From NCBI GenBank assembly GCA_049999805.1, contig JBNGIO010003386.1:1-22268 (forward strand): DNA of 22,268 nt, read 5' to 3'. Positions 9,601 through 19,400 of the stretch are shown one piece after another. The translations under genes were made by a program, and so were the position numbers. Below the pieces are notes generated by a model, which saw nothing but the letters and a program-made list of their open reading frames with translations, had not been told where the DNA came from and did no database searches. The DNA comes from Folioceros fuciformis (Eukaryota > Anthocerotophyta > Anthocerotopsida > Anthocerotales). How positions within the stretch are numbered: position 1 is the first letter of the stretch; each line of letters opens with the position of its first letter.

Positions 9601-11462
9601 CCAGCCAGACCGACAACTCTATGCTAGATGTAGAAACCCTGGAAGTCGCCATTTTCACACCGTAGAGAAGTGAACTGACGCAGCTGTAAAACAGCGTTTT
9701 TGTTGTCATGTTGGAAAGGCCAGGAATCAAGCATACAAATGAAATCCCCAGCTGAAGGGTGCGTTCTTCAAGAATTTCCTCCTCAGCCCTACATGTATTC
9801 CCAGCTAAAGCCTTAAGCCAGAAAACGACCTGCACAAATTGGCCTTTCAAATGTCAGGGTCCCCCATTGACCTCGTTCTCGTCATGCATCATGTGTAAAG
9901 TGACCAGTCAGCAGAAGGCAGCTTGCCTCTTCGTGTGTTGGCAGCAAATCACCAGCACGGACAAGAACACAAAAGAGCCTGAGGTGACTGTGTAATCTGC
10001 CACACCAACCATCTCGTTCCAATGTTGACCTCGCATCTGCTAGCAATCTGTCCCTTGCCCTTTGCACTGCCCCTTCCCGTCGTAGAACCACATTAGCTTG
10101 CATGGTACCAAGATCAGAAAAGTTGGTAATTCTTGCGTCAACCAGTGAAGGAAAAGAAATTGGAGAATAGTGATCTGATGCCCTTTGAGATGTCCCAATA
10201 CAAAACAGCATCCATTTTGAGGTGTCTTCTCTGGAGAATATAACTGTACAGAGAAACTCCAACACATCCTGGATGACGTCAACCGTGATATGTAGTGCCA
10301 TCTCTGCACATGTGCAGGTACTCAACAAAGCCTGCCGGCAGATGAACGCGAAGGAAGGTGCCACTTGGCAAAATCTCAGAAGTGCCCAGACAGCAAGTTC
10401 CACCACCCTTGGGCAAGAAGTTGCCAGAGCAGGGAGCTTATCTTTCACGTTATTTGGAGTAGGATGTCCTCCTGATGGTAGTCGTAGTGCACTGGCAGTG
10501 CTCCCACCGAAGACACTCTGTGGTAAAGCATCTGCCACTTCTGGATGGGAAGAAAGAACCTCCACCAGACGGAGCACACCTTGCTCAAGGATGATCGGAT
10601 TGTTCACGAAAGTCGCAACCAGCAAAGCGCAGTCACTGGAGGCCCCGAGAAGACCTTTCACAAGCTGCTCTGCAGCATAAATTGCAAAAGAGATAAGCTG
10701 TACACACTGGTCGCCGACATGAAAGACAAGCGCCGGCACTGTCATCTGCTACGGACGCATGCAAACAACCTCTTACAGGCAACTCACGGTTTGAGGGTGG
10801 GAAATCGAAGCGCACTCAACCTGGAGTCAACAGTCCTGGACAACGGGAGACGGCAATAGGAAGCAGGCATATTAACTCCGTGAAGCAAGCTTCATTGCTC
10901 CAAATGCTGTGCTCGTGTCTCAGCTGTCGCTCTGATCCACTAGAACGCTTCGACGGAAATCCAGCAGCAAGCTTGCGAAGGACAACAACAGCGATTTTCA
11001 CGCGATCCCTCTGCAGATCGAGACGGACCATGAAAGAAAATCCCAGAACTGATTTCAGCGCAGAAGCCAAGGAAGTAATTCCGCACCACTAACCTCAACA
11101 GCCTCCTCAAAGTTGCAGAACTCATCCAAAGTCGGTGGGTCCTCTTCTTCCTCCATCCATCTCGCGAATCTTTCGTCATCGCCATCATCAGCTGCAGAAT
11201 GCAAGCTTTCAGCACTCTCTGCTTCCGTTTGCAAGACTGCACGATAAATCTCCTCATAGTCTAGGGACGCGTAAGAAAGTGCACGTTGTGTAAGCCTGTC
11301 AGAGGCCACAGAGCTGGGTAGGCTAGGCAATACACTGGGGGAATCAAACGCCTGCAACGCGAGTGACGGTAAGAAGACTCTGGAAAGACTATCGTGGCCT
11401 GCTGCCAAGTCGGAGGGCCAGGAAGTTCCATATCGTAGAGACTCCACAACCTTCTCTGTCAT
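6679..11462 (-). CDS. INTS2: Integrator complex subunit 2 (INTS2)
   Basis: Eleven coding exons: 11462-11094, 11010-10821, 10738-9905, 9804-9560, 9459-9302, 9201-9072, 8964-8533, 8448-7574, 7459-7300, 7207-7022 and 6948-6679. The ten GT-AG introns are 73-114 nt and all phases agree, giving 1,282 residues against about 1,200 in human INTS2. INTS2 is a helical-repeat scaffold of the nuclear Integrator complex, which cleaves snRNA 3' ends and attenuates RNA polymerase II. The strongest likeness to animal INTS2 is near the C-terminus: exon 9-10 join HFQ|GYDVSLLPMMVDGVPS, then CFDFLQEL and QQIFAVNL. REEVLAGLVAQDS|AVCQILLEA across exons 8-9, LRLFCVLVRAGDLLPTHEEA in exon 3 and LVREALGMHL in exon 5 also fit. 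The N-terminus is uncertain: ATG 11462 is the first in frame, but the frame stays open to about 11,675 and an ATG at 11710 begins a protein-like stretch in another frame. The gene is divergent from TMEM33. Confidence 0.88.
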
Positions 11463-11934
11463 GTCTAGAAGGTGTCGAAAGGCAGCGAACCAAATTGGCC
11501 ACCGTCCCACTCCTTTGCACCAGCTTTCCTCAACCCCCTCCGCTAGGTCGTGATGTCTCTGTTTGATCTCATGTTTCCTGTTCCTGGTCCAAGCTAACAG
11601 ACATTCGACATGCGTTCTCTTCAAGCATCGGCATTTGTAGCGTTCAGATTTCGGAATTCGTCAAGCAGTACATCGGCAAACTTTTCCAACGATTCCGGCT
11701 TCAGCTCCATCGACGGTGAATTAGGGTTAGGTTGCAGACTGGAGAGTTTCAAGGCAAATAATTAGCAAGAACGAGCTTTAAATTAGATCATGACCTCAAA
11801 GACGGGCAACGTAACGAATTTGGGGAATCTCTCTTCCGACGACCCCAGAGCGTTATGAACAAAGGCTGTCATAGCAGCACCGAGCTTATGAGTACGCCTT
11901 GTCATTGAAGCTGTGACGAGACTGCGTTTTGGAC
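11463..11934. promoter_or_regulatory. Divergent promoter region and leaders of INTS2 and TMEM33
   Basis: Only 224 nt separate the most upstream INTS2 start candidate (11710, -) from the TMEM33 ATG (11935, +), so one short region must serve both. It holds TTAGGGTTAG at 11721-11730, a telo-box-like element read as CTAACCCTAA toward INTS2. No clear TATA box is visible. The part 11463-11675 is in frame with INTS2 exon 1 and is probably coding. Confidence 0.5.
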
Positions 11935-13918
11935 ATGGCAGCTGCGGAACAGCAGCAGAAGCGGGCTGCGGCTCTGGAATATAATTTTGAGGATGACGGC
12001 CGATGGGCTGATTACTGGAACAACGTTCTGGTCCCAGCTCATCTCTCATCCAACCTTGAGGTGCTGCGGCACTACAAGCTTAAATTCTATCAACGCTACA
12101 TCGTGAGTGCCCCGTTGCTCTCTTTCAAATCTCTCGATTGAGCAATGGCAGTTACTTTGAATGTTTTTTCCGACCAAGCCTCAATTGTCATCTGCAGCCC
12201 AAATTTTGTGGTGATGTATCTGTAGTCGAGCGTGTGTAACTCGTAGCATTGCACGTTGCCTTGATATGGTTTTTCTTTCCTGGCAGGATCCTGAACTTCA
12301 AGTGGAACCACTTAAATCTGTGACGCCTCCCACCTCAGCTCCCTCGCCATCCGTGTCTCAACCGGCTGCACAACATGGGCGTCCGGTCAACGCAGGTTCT
12401 ACTTACGTGAGGCACGGAGCTTGCCTGTTCAATGAAAGCTGTGGATTAGTCTGACGGCTAGTATGTTGGCTATGCACAGGGACCAGGAGCTCCAATGGGT
12501 CTTCTGCTAGGGCAGCCAGGCCCGATTCTGCGGCAGTCAATCCTTCGAAACAGCACACTTTCCAGTTTTTGAACAATGCTTGGGTATATGTGCTAGAAGT
12601 TTGTTACCGTACAAATAATGTATGAGGCTTTCCACAGTACTGCAGGGTCACTGACAAGAGCTACTTCTGTAGGTGCTCATCATGGCGGTTTTAGCCTTTC
12701 TTCCCCTTGTACCACCCTCGATCTCCAACCGGGCATATCGGTTCACCCTTTTTGGAACAGCCATCGGTGCCATGCATTCTATCTACCTTCAATACGGGGT
12801 AAATAAGCTGCATTTGTCTTGTATAGATTATGGATGTCCAGCTTGTGCTTGGTTCTTGGAGCTGGTTGTATCTGGAGATGGCGATGACAGCAATCCAACC
12901 TTGAGCTCTGATTCCTGTCACAATTCAGAATTATTTGTGTCAAAATGTGGAGTGTGCATCATGTCTTACGCCCGATGTGTGTCTAAACTGGCCAACCTTT
13001 GATCGTGCACAGATACCCCGCTCTTGGAATCTTCAGGGTATTCAGTATTGGCTGCAACCAGTGGTGGCCGGCAAGGAGTTGCTGTATCTTATGTACTCAA
13101 TCATTTTTATTCTCTCATATTCGCCCATAAAATGTAAACCTCTCGTTCGTCTAGGTGACTATTTTTGTCTTGCTTCATTGTGCGTGTACAATAACCACTA
13201 TTCTCATTTATGGGTATGTGGCAGTCGCTGTTCTGCCCCTGCTTTGTCGATCTTTGGAACTTGTTGCCCGTTACCTGAGACAAAATTTTAGCAATGCCCA
13301 ACTGTACAGGTGAGATTGGAGATGCTGTTTAGTTTTCCTTTTGATGGTGCCTTTCCACTGTAAGGAGCCCTGCCTTGATCTGACTGGACGTGACGGCTTA
13401 CAACTTGACTTGCCATGCAGGAAATACTTGGCAAGCCTATGCACTTGGGTAGAGTCAAACAGCGGAGTCTTAAACACACTCAGTGCTAATTGGGAAGTTG
13501 GTATTGGATTCCTGCTGATCTTCCTAGTGTTCACGTAAGCATCTTTCCATCCACTAAGATGATTGCCTTGAGATACTTTTGCTCCCCGTCTCATCAAACT
13601 GGTCGTCTGAGTTCCTCTGATGCCGAAATGTTCTCGTACTGCAGACCTCAACGCAACTTCTTGCAAATAATGCTCTACTGGCAGGTCAGTTTTCTCCCTG
13701 GTCGATTTAGTGTATTAATCAGGTGCTCTGTACTCACGTGTTCATTGAATTGGTGTAATGCACAGGTGTTGAAACTCAAATATAAATCACCGACTTCGGC
13801 GGCTTATCATAGAAGTACTTGGGGGAGAATCGGAGCTACTGTCAACCCGCTGGTTGCGCGCCATGCACCTTTCCTACAGCGCCCTCTGGATTTAGTCAAA
13901 CAATGGTTTCTATCTTGA
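11935..13918 (+). CDS. TMEM33/Pom33-family ER and nuclear-envelope membrane protein
   Basis: Nine coding exons: 11935-12102, 12287-12395, 12480-12583, 12673-12798, 13013-13133, 13225-13309, 13421-13534, 13645-13684 and 13766-13918. They join in frame across GT-AG introns of 81-214 nt to give 339 residues. The family (human TMEM33, yeast Pom33/Per33, one plant branch) shapes ER tubules and sits near nuclear pores. The plant branch is recognised by FEDDGRWADYWNNVL (about 18-32), KFYQRYI|DPELQVEP at the first join, a Ser/Ala-rich linker, and NAW|VLIMAVLAFLPLVPP, which opens the membrane part. Hydrophobic segments lie near 128-142, 150-165, 191-205 and 264-276. The C-terminal YHRSTWGRIG...APFLQRP segment is also typical. 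Start: the first ATG, with EDDGRWADYW close behind. It converges on the HDAC gene with 229 nt between stops. Confidence 0.9.
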
Positions 13919-14147
13919 GAGGTCAGGACATCCTCAATCTTTTGCCTCCTAGGTCTAGAACGCGGCGAGGTAATGTCCGTACCCCCATGCAATTCCATGA
14001 GCGAGGATAGAACCGAGTATTGAAGAATTTCATGAAATGAAGCAGCTTATGCTTCGAGTTATTTTTTATTTGTTTTCGTTGTTGGCAGTGCTGGCATCAC
14101 AGTACTGACTAGTTAACTCCATGCCCATGTAATATAGTTCTCTCACA

Positions 14148-16351
14148 TTACGCTCTTACAGCGTGCCGGGCTGTGTATCGCAAAGCCGCCGATCGGTACA
14201 CATCCGCATGTGCGAAAACTGATTCTGATGCAGATCACACAACAGATAAGCTGGTAAGTCTTGACAGCGTACCGTACACATGACTCAAGGCGAGCAGACA
14301 GGCTCGAGATTCCTCACCATCTTGGGGCCTTGAATAACCACCACCCATGGTGATGACAAGAGGCACTTCTCGCTTCAGGCATTCACTGTACACCATGTTG
14401 TTCCGTCTGAGCAATCCGTTCCTGCGAAGACCAACCACATCGTGAAACGCCGCAAATCGCACTGCACACAAACTCGCTCAAAAAGTCTGCTCTTACCTTG
14501 TCATAGCAAGACGCCCGAAACTGTCTTCCTTCAGGGCATCCACACCTGCCTGTTACATCCATTCAGCCCACGAAAGCGCAAAAGTGTTCAGTTTAAATGC
14601 CTGACAGTCCTCCCCTCTGTGAAGATATAATGAGAAACGCTGGCGGAACAAACAACCTGGAAGAACACCAGACTGGGTTGATGTCGATCGAACAAGACTG
14701 GTAGCCACTCAGCGAGAACTTGCAAGTATTCATCGTCAGCAGTCCCATCAGACAAATCCACGTCATAGTCAGACTTCATTTTTGTTCTCCATGGATAATT
14801 GTTTGCTCCGTGCATGCTGAATGTAATCACTCGGTTATCATCCTCGAAAAGTTTAGCGGTACCATTGCCCTGTGTAGTTAACACGACAGAGCACGTTCAG
14901 TGACGAGGGCTTTGAATATGCACAAGCAAAGGAAGCCGACTTACGAGACCTCCCCCAACCTGATGCACGTCCAGATCAATCACGAGTACAGGATTACTGA
15001 GGTTACATCGCTCCTGGTAATGCTCCAAAGCTGCTACGGCTGCTACAGCTATGTCATTGAAAACACCTGTACAAGAAGCCTGACGGTCACTCCCCAGCCA
15101 AGTCTCTGAAGAAAAAGATCCAGTAGTACTAGAGACTGGTGGAGGTGTTGAAGCCCTACAAAAGCCCTCTCCATGGCTAGTGAAAGCATGATGTGTGCCC
15201 CCCGCAACATTGGCTGCAGCCCTTCGGAGGCCCAGCATCACAGCATGCATTGCACCCACCGTCCCCCTACAAACTCAGAAACGTTGTCAGCACTCCCAGG
15301 CATTGTCGGAGGTTACACCGACTTTTCACTCACCCAACAGAGGAACGAGATCGTTGTACAAGCTCGTTGCTCCAGGGGAAGCCCAAAGCTCGTTGTTCTT
15401 TATCATTCAATTCCCCGTGGAAAATTTTCTGGACGTACCTGTTTGCCAGATTCACGACCCCCTGTCATGGATAGGACAACTCAAAACCGTCACCCATTGC
15501 TGACTGTAAATTCGTCAAGCTAGGTGACACGAACTTTAGGGGTGTGGCGAGTCGATTTCCCGATACCGTATATCATGCACCAGAGCAAGCTCATGTTCAC
15601 TTGCCAGTGGGGCAGGGCAAGTTGCCAGCATATGCCGCAACGAGACGTCTCCCTCCAACAGGAGTCTGGTTGACCGATACCTGCAAAACCAACAATCCAC
15701 CTCAACCAAATCCGTAATGAGGAGCCTCGAAGCTGTTTCAAGGGAATGCATATCGACCAAGCGAGGAGTAAGCTACGCACTTGTCCATGGGAAACCTATG
15801 CCCTTCCGGGAGGGGAACCACATGATGGTCGGAGTAGAAAGCAAGCAGGCTGAACCCGCTTCCAGCATCCATAGCAGTTTTCTTGGTTACAGGGAAGTCC
15901 GAAGACCCAGATGTTGCTGTTATTGAGATCCCTCTCCATGCCCACAAATGCGACCCTGACGACATCCGACTCAACCGTCTCTACGGGATATACTACTCAA
16001 CCTGTGGAATCTGAAAACGTAGAAGCCCATCTCAAACCTTTGGACGCAGTGCAATATCTTGACAAAGTCGACAACCCCACTGCCCGTAGAGCGGGAAACA
16101 GTGCTCCCTGCTGCACGCCAGCAGCGCACACGCTCATGGCTGCCTTTAGGTACGATCGCATCAGGGGCAGAATCAGCCAAATTGACCAGTTTCCAAAAGT
16201 GGATTTCGGTGAGGAGCACCTGGACGGGCAGTTCCCTTTCGCCCGGCGCTCTCTCTTTCTCAGTCAAAGGAGGAGAGCCCCACAACCCGCAATCAAGAGT
16301 CAAGGCGCTCGGGGTGAAGGCAGCCGTGCGAAAGGTAGGCAGTGCTTGCAT
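14148..16351 (-). CDS. Histone deacetylase superfamily enzyme, class IV-like with bacterial-type core
   Basis: Ten coding exons: 16351-16002, 15849-15781, 15680-15567, 15438-15334, 15266-15160, 15066-14960, 14869-14657, 14549-14497, 14421-14318 and 14218-14148. GT-AG introns of 67-152 nt keep the frame; the product is 430 residues. Such enzymes hydrolyse acetyl-lysine amides with zinc. All key residues are present: His238-His239 (GGTHHAF), zinc ligands Asp281 and His283 (DLDVHQGNG) and Asp359 (AGVDAL), and catalytic Tyr402 (GGGY). The Gln after DVH, where class I/II have His, is shared with HDAC11-type enzymes. The core (PLPEGHRFPMDK, GFPWS, HGEGFCVFND, YPWRT) resembles cyanobacterial/proteobacterial HDAC-like proteins more than the HDA2/HDAC11 sequences I recall. 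Residues 1-116 (exon 1) match nothing I know; they may be a targeting extension, or the true start may be later. The exon 2 acceptor is the least certain. Confidence 0.85.
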
Positions 16352-16527
16352 CTCTTATGTTCTATGCACGCCATTGTGTGTACCGAGCTTCTTCTGACAA
16401 AGGTCTGGATTCCTGTGCACCTCCTGAAACAGATAGGCTTTTATTGAGCACGTTACAGAGCCTGTGAGGGCACGGCGCACTGGCTCTTCCAGGATCCCCA
16501 GAGAGATGGTGGCGGGTCGTGCCTAAA
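16352..16527. promoter_or_regulatory. Compact divergent promoter of HDAC and aminotransferase genes
   Basis: The HDAC start (16351, -) and the upstream aminotransferase start (16528, +) face away from each other with 176 nt between. Both leaders and core promoters must lie here, or inside the first codons if the downstream aminotransferase start (16651) is used. No clear TATA box is visible. Confidence 0.45.
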
Positions 16528-17925
16528 ATGGCAGATCTTCTTACCAGGAGGAGCATCTTGTCCGAGGTCCCGCACCCCGGGAAAGGAAGCATCTATAAGG
16601 CACGGCCTTGCCCACCACTTTGCCGGCTGCAGTTGGCTTGCAGGGGAATCATGGCGTCCGCAGCAGCAGGGAACAACGGTGTCGGTACTGCAGTGGCCAT
16701 TGAGAAGGAAGGCGCAGCTGGGGCCGCGGGAGCGGCCGCAGCCCAGCAGCCGCTGATTGCCAAGCGGCTGGAGCAGTTCAAGACCACCATCTTCACCACG
16801 ATGAGCTTGCTTGCGCTGAAGCACAAGGCTGTGAATCTGGGGCAGGGCTTCCCCAACTTCGACGGCCCACAATTCGTAAAGGATGCGGCGGTACAGGCGG
16901 TCCTGGACGGCAGCAAGAACCAGTATGCAAGAGGGTTCGGGGTGCCAGAGCTCAACGCTGCTGTGGCCAGGAGCTTCTTCAAGGAGTCGGGGATCAAAGT
17001 GGATCCGGACAAGGAGGTGACCATCACGTCCGGGTGCACGGAAGCCATAGCTGCCAGCATGTTGGGTCTCATCAACCCGGGCGACGAGGTGGTTCTATTT
17101 GCGCCCTTCTACGACTCGTACCAGGCCACGCTGTCCATGGCAGGGGCCAAAGTGAAGGCGGTCACTCTGCGGCCTCCCGACTTCGCTGTTCCTGTGGAGG
17201 AGCTCCGGCAAGCGGTGTCCTCCAACACCCGGGCTATTTTAGTGAACACACCTCACAACCCAACAGGGAAGGTGTTCTCACGGGAGGAGCTGGAGCTGAT
17301 CGCCGACCTCTGCATCCAGCACGACGTCTTGGCTTTCACGGATGAGGTGTACAACAAGCTGGTGTTCAGCGGAGAGCATGTGTCCCTGGCGTCCATCAAA
17401 GGCATGTACGACAGGACAGTGACCATGAATTCTTTGGGCAAGACCTTCTCCCTCACAGGCTGGAAAGTGGGTTGGGCTGTCGCACCTCCCCGGCTCACAT
17501 GGGGGATTCGTCAAGCTCATGCTTTCCTCACCTTCACCACTCCCACCCCTTTGCAGTATGGAGCTGTGGCAGCCCTCAACGCCCCGGATTCTTACTACCA
17601 GGAGTTGGTGGCTGACTACAGGGCCAAGAAGGACATACTTGTCCAGGGCCTGAAGAGTGTTGGCTTCAAGGTTTATGAGCCTCAGGGCACCTACTTCGTC
17701 ATGGTCGATCACACTCCCTTCGGGTTTGAGTCCGACGTTGCCTTTGCCCAGTACTTGATAGAAGAAGTCGGCGTTGCAGCCATACCCCCCAGCGTCTTCT
17801 ACCTTCACCCTGAAGATGGCAAGAATTTGTTGAGATTTGCTTTCTGCAAGGATGAAGCTACCCTTAGAACAGGGATTGAAAGGCTTAAGGCTAAACTTAA
17901 GATTGCACCGCCCTCTTATTCGTAA
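16528..17925 (+). CDS. PLP-dependent aminotransferase, kynurenine aminotransferase-like
   Basis: An uninterrupted 465-codon frame (424 from the inner ATG at 16651). It is a fold type I aminotransferase of the KAT/CCBL branch, which moves amino groups from kynurenine, Met, Phe or similar donors to 2-oxo acids. Family marks are NLGQGFPNFDGP, NQYARGFGVPEL, TSGCTEAIAA, NTPHNPTGK, DEVYNKL, and SLGKTFSLTGWKVGW, whose Lys (codon 17440-17442; residue 305, or 264 from the inner start) should bind PLP. RFAFCKDEATL closes the domain. Likeness to the Arabidopsis At1g77670 protein is very high. The 41 residues before the inner ATG are Arg/Ser-rich with few acidic residues, as in organelle targeting peptides, and the Arabidopsis protein also has a leader, so I chose 16528. 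The exact substrate cannot be told from sequence. Confidence 0.93.
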   Translation: MADLLTRRSILSEVPHPGKGSIYKARPCPPLCRLQLACRGIMASAAAGNNGVGTAVAIEKEGAAGAAGAAAAQQPLIAKRLEQFKTTIFTTMSLLALKHKAVNLGQGFPNFDGPQFVKDAAVQAVLDGSKNQYARGFGVPELNAAVARSFFKESGIKVDPDKEVTITSGCTEAIAASMLGLINPGDEVVLFAPFYDSYQATLSMAGAKVKAVTLRPPDFAVPVEELRQAVSSNTRAILVNTPHNPTGKVFSREELELIADLCIQHDVLAFTDEVYNKLVFSGEHVSLASIKGMYDRTVTMNSLGKTFSLTGWKVGWAVAPPRLTWGIRQAHAFLTFTTPTPLQYGAVAALNAPDSYYQELVADYRAKKDILVQGLKSVGFKVYEPQGTYFVMVDHTPFGFESDVAFAQYLIEEVGVAAIPPSVFYLHPEDGKNLLRFAFCKDEATLRTGIERLKAKLKIAPPSYS

Positions 17926-19102
17926 CAGAGCTCACGAGGTTAGACATCTGCAGTCCTGTGACTCCTTGTAGCGGGTTACAAACTTCGATGGTGAACGCTG
18001 GCCAGGACGGAAAGGATTTGCAAAGCAGGTCCAGTCTCCCCCCCCTCCATGATCTTGTGCCCTCCCAAGAGTTGTTCTCAAAGGGAACCTGTTTCTGCCA
18101 GGCAGCCCAGCTGCCTTCGCCTCCTAATGGAACCACTAATTATGTATTTCTGGAACTCTTTCGAATCTTCCAGGAGTTTCACGTAATTGAAAAATACTGA
18201 GGACCCTTCTTACGGTACTTGGCAAACTGTTGATGAGTCTCTAAGCATTGAAGAATCTCGAACTGTTACACGGTTGACGAAGACAGGGAGAAAATGAGCT
18301 AGGGTGTGTAGTACATGTGCATGGTCATGCTGTTGTGGTTGGGTTTTCTTAAAGCGAGCCTTTAACATCATCAAATGGTTACATGCAATTGTGTGTTTAT
18401 TTGTTTGCCTAAGTGTAGATAAATTTCAGTACATAGAGACATGCATTTTCAACATGGTCCACATTGTGCCCAATATGCTTACCAACATGTAATTGCTTGC
18501 CACTTTCACACTTTTATTTTGTCAACCGCTGTTTTGAAAGAACTCATCTCTCCCTCAACTAGGAGCTTTGCTTTTTCTACTTGACACTCGAGGCTTGCCA
18601 TCTTCTCCTAAGATAGGATCCTAACTCTCTCCTTATGACACTCTAAGGCTCCCTTAGCTTATGTTCTCTAAGAGTAGAGACTCTAAGCTCCCACAACCTA
18701 CCCTCTAACAAAAAGCACATATGCTATGGTACCATAATGTGTGCTCTCTAAGAGAGCATACACTTGAACCACTCACATCCAATAGGCACCCTAGTCCTAT
18801 CCTCATCGTGTTGTTCTCTTCACTTGTGCGTCAAGGTAAGATGTTCGAATAACCTTATTCTCTCAAGGAAAATGCTATTGGAACCTTTGAAGCTCCTCAG
18901 TTGCCTTGGAGAAATCTGTTGTTGAACAACTATGTAATCCACATTCGTCAAGTAATTAACTCCAATTGTATATTATGGGTCCTATTGTTTGCGGTCTTAG
19001 AAACCCATAGCATTTGTACAATACATCTAAATTAGACCATAGAGAGTATATCCTAGGGGAATATAGAATAATGCCATGATTGGGGCATGATCCTTGTCAT
19101 CA
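17926..19102. other. 3' flank of the aminotransferase and AT-rich intergenic DNA; no gene seen
   Basis: The first few hundred bases are presumably the aminotransferase 3' UTR. After about 18,500 the DNA is AT-rich, with many CTCTAAG-type words and a 17-nt palindrome (18742-18758). No frame has a recognisable domain. Confidence 0.5.
18742..18758. repeat. 17-nt perfect palindrome (8-nt arms)
   Basis: TGCTCTCT, one A, then AGAGAGCA. It lies in a stretch full of CTCTAAG words (18,640-18,760), so it may reflect local simple-sequence bias and not a binding site. Confidence 0.6.
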
Positions 19103-19135
19103 AAGCACACAAATGTTTGACACATTTGTGTGCTT
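19103..19135. repeat. 33-nt perfect inverted repeat (14-nt arms, 5-nt loop)
   Basis: AAGCACACAAATGT, loop TTGAC, then ACATTTGTGTGCTT. All 14 arm bases pair, so either strand would fold into a stable hairpin when single-stranded. No matching terminal repeats or target duplications are obvious around it. Origin is unknown: it could be a small transposon relic, or a structured RNA segment if transcribed. Confidence 0.8.
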
Positions 19136-19251
19136 CACTTGATTGAACCAAAGATTGATCTTAGATGTCATTGTTTTATAACATGCACTATCTTTAGTAG
19201 ATTTACTCCATGGACCCACATGGGAAGGCACTATAGACAAGCCCAATATGT

Positions 19252-19400
19252 TAAGTCCATAGATGTATATAGGAAGAAGATACAATGACACTGGAAGATA
19301 GCCTATACTTCAAGTCCATGAACAAATACTAGAAGATAGCTCAACATGGGAATGCAGCCTTATGTGTCAAGTCCATGAACAATTACTAGAAGGTAGCTTG
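19252..19400. repeat. Degenerate 57-59 bp direct repeat, three copies
   Basis: AAGTCCAT followed by a TA(G)AAGATAGC-like block recurs at 19253, 19312 and 19369. The last two copies share CAAGTCCATGAACAA and ACTAGAAG, and the first is more diverged. No coding frame runs through it. Confidence 0.6.

Noticed and set aside
11783-12049. Minus-strand frame that could be a first INTS2 exon
   Set aside because: It runs antisense through TMEM33 exon 1 and its inner ATG would leave only about 60 nt for the TMEM33 promoter; no good acceptor restores the INTS2 frame.
15911-16447. 178-codon plus-strand frame opposite HDAC exon 1
   Set aside because: It lies antisense to HDAC exons, has no recognisable domain and is best explained as a shadow of the coding strand.
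16593-17075. 160-codon minus-strand frame opposite the aminotransferase
   Set aside because: Antisense mirror of a strongly coding GC-rich exon; no domain.
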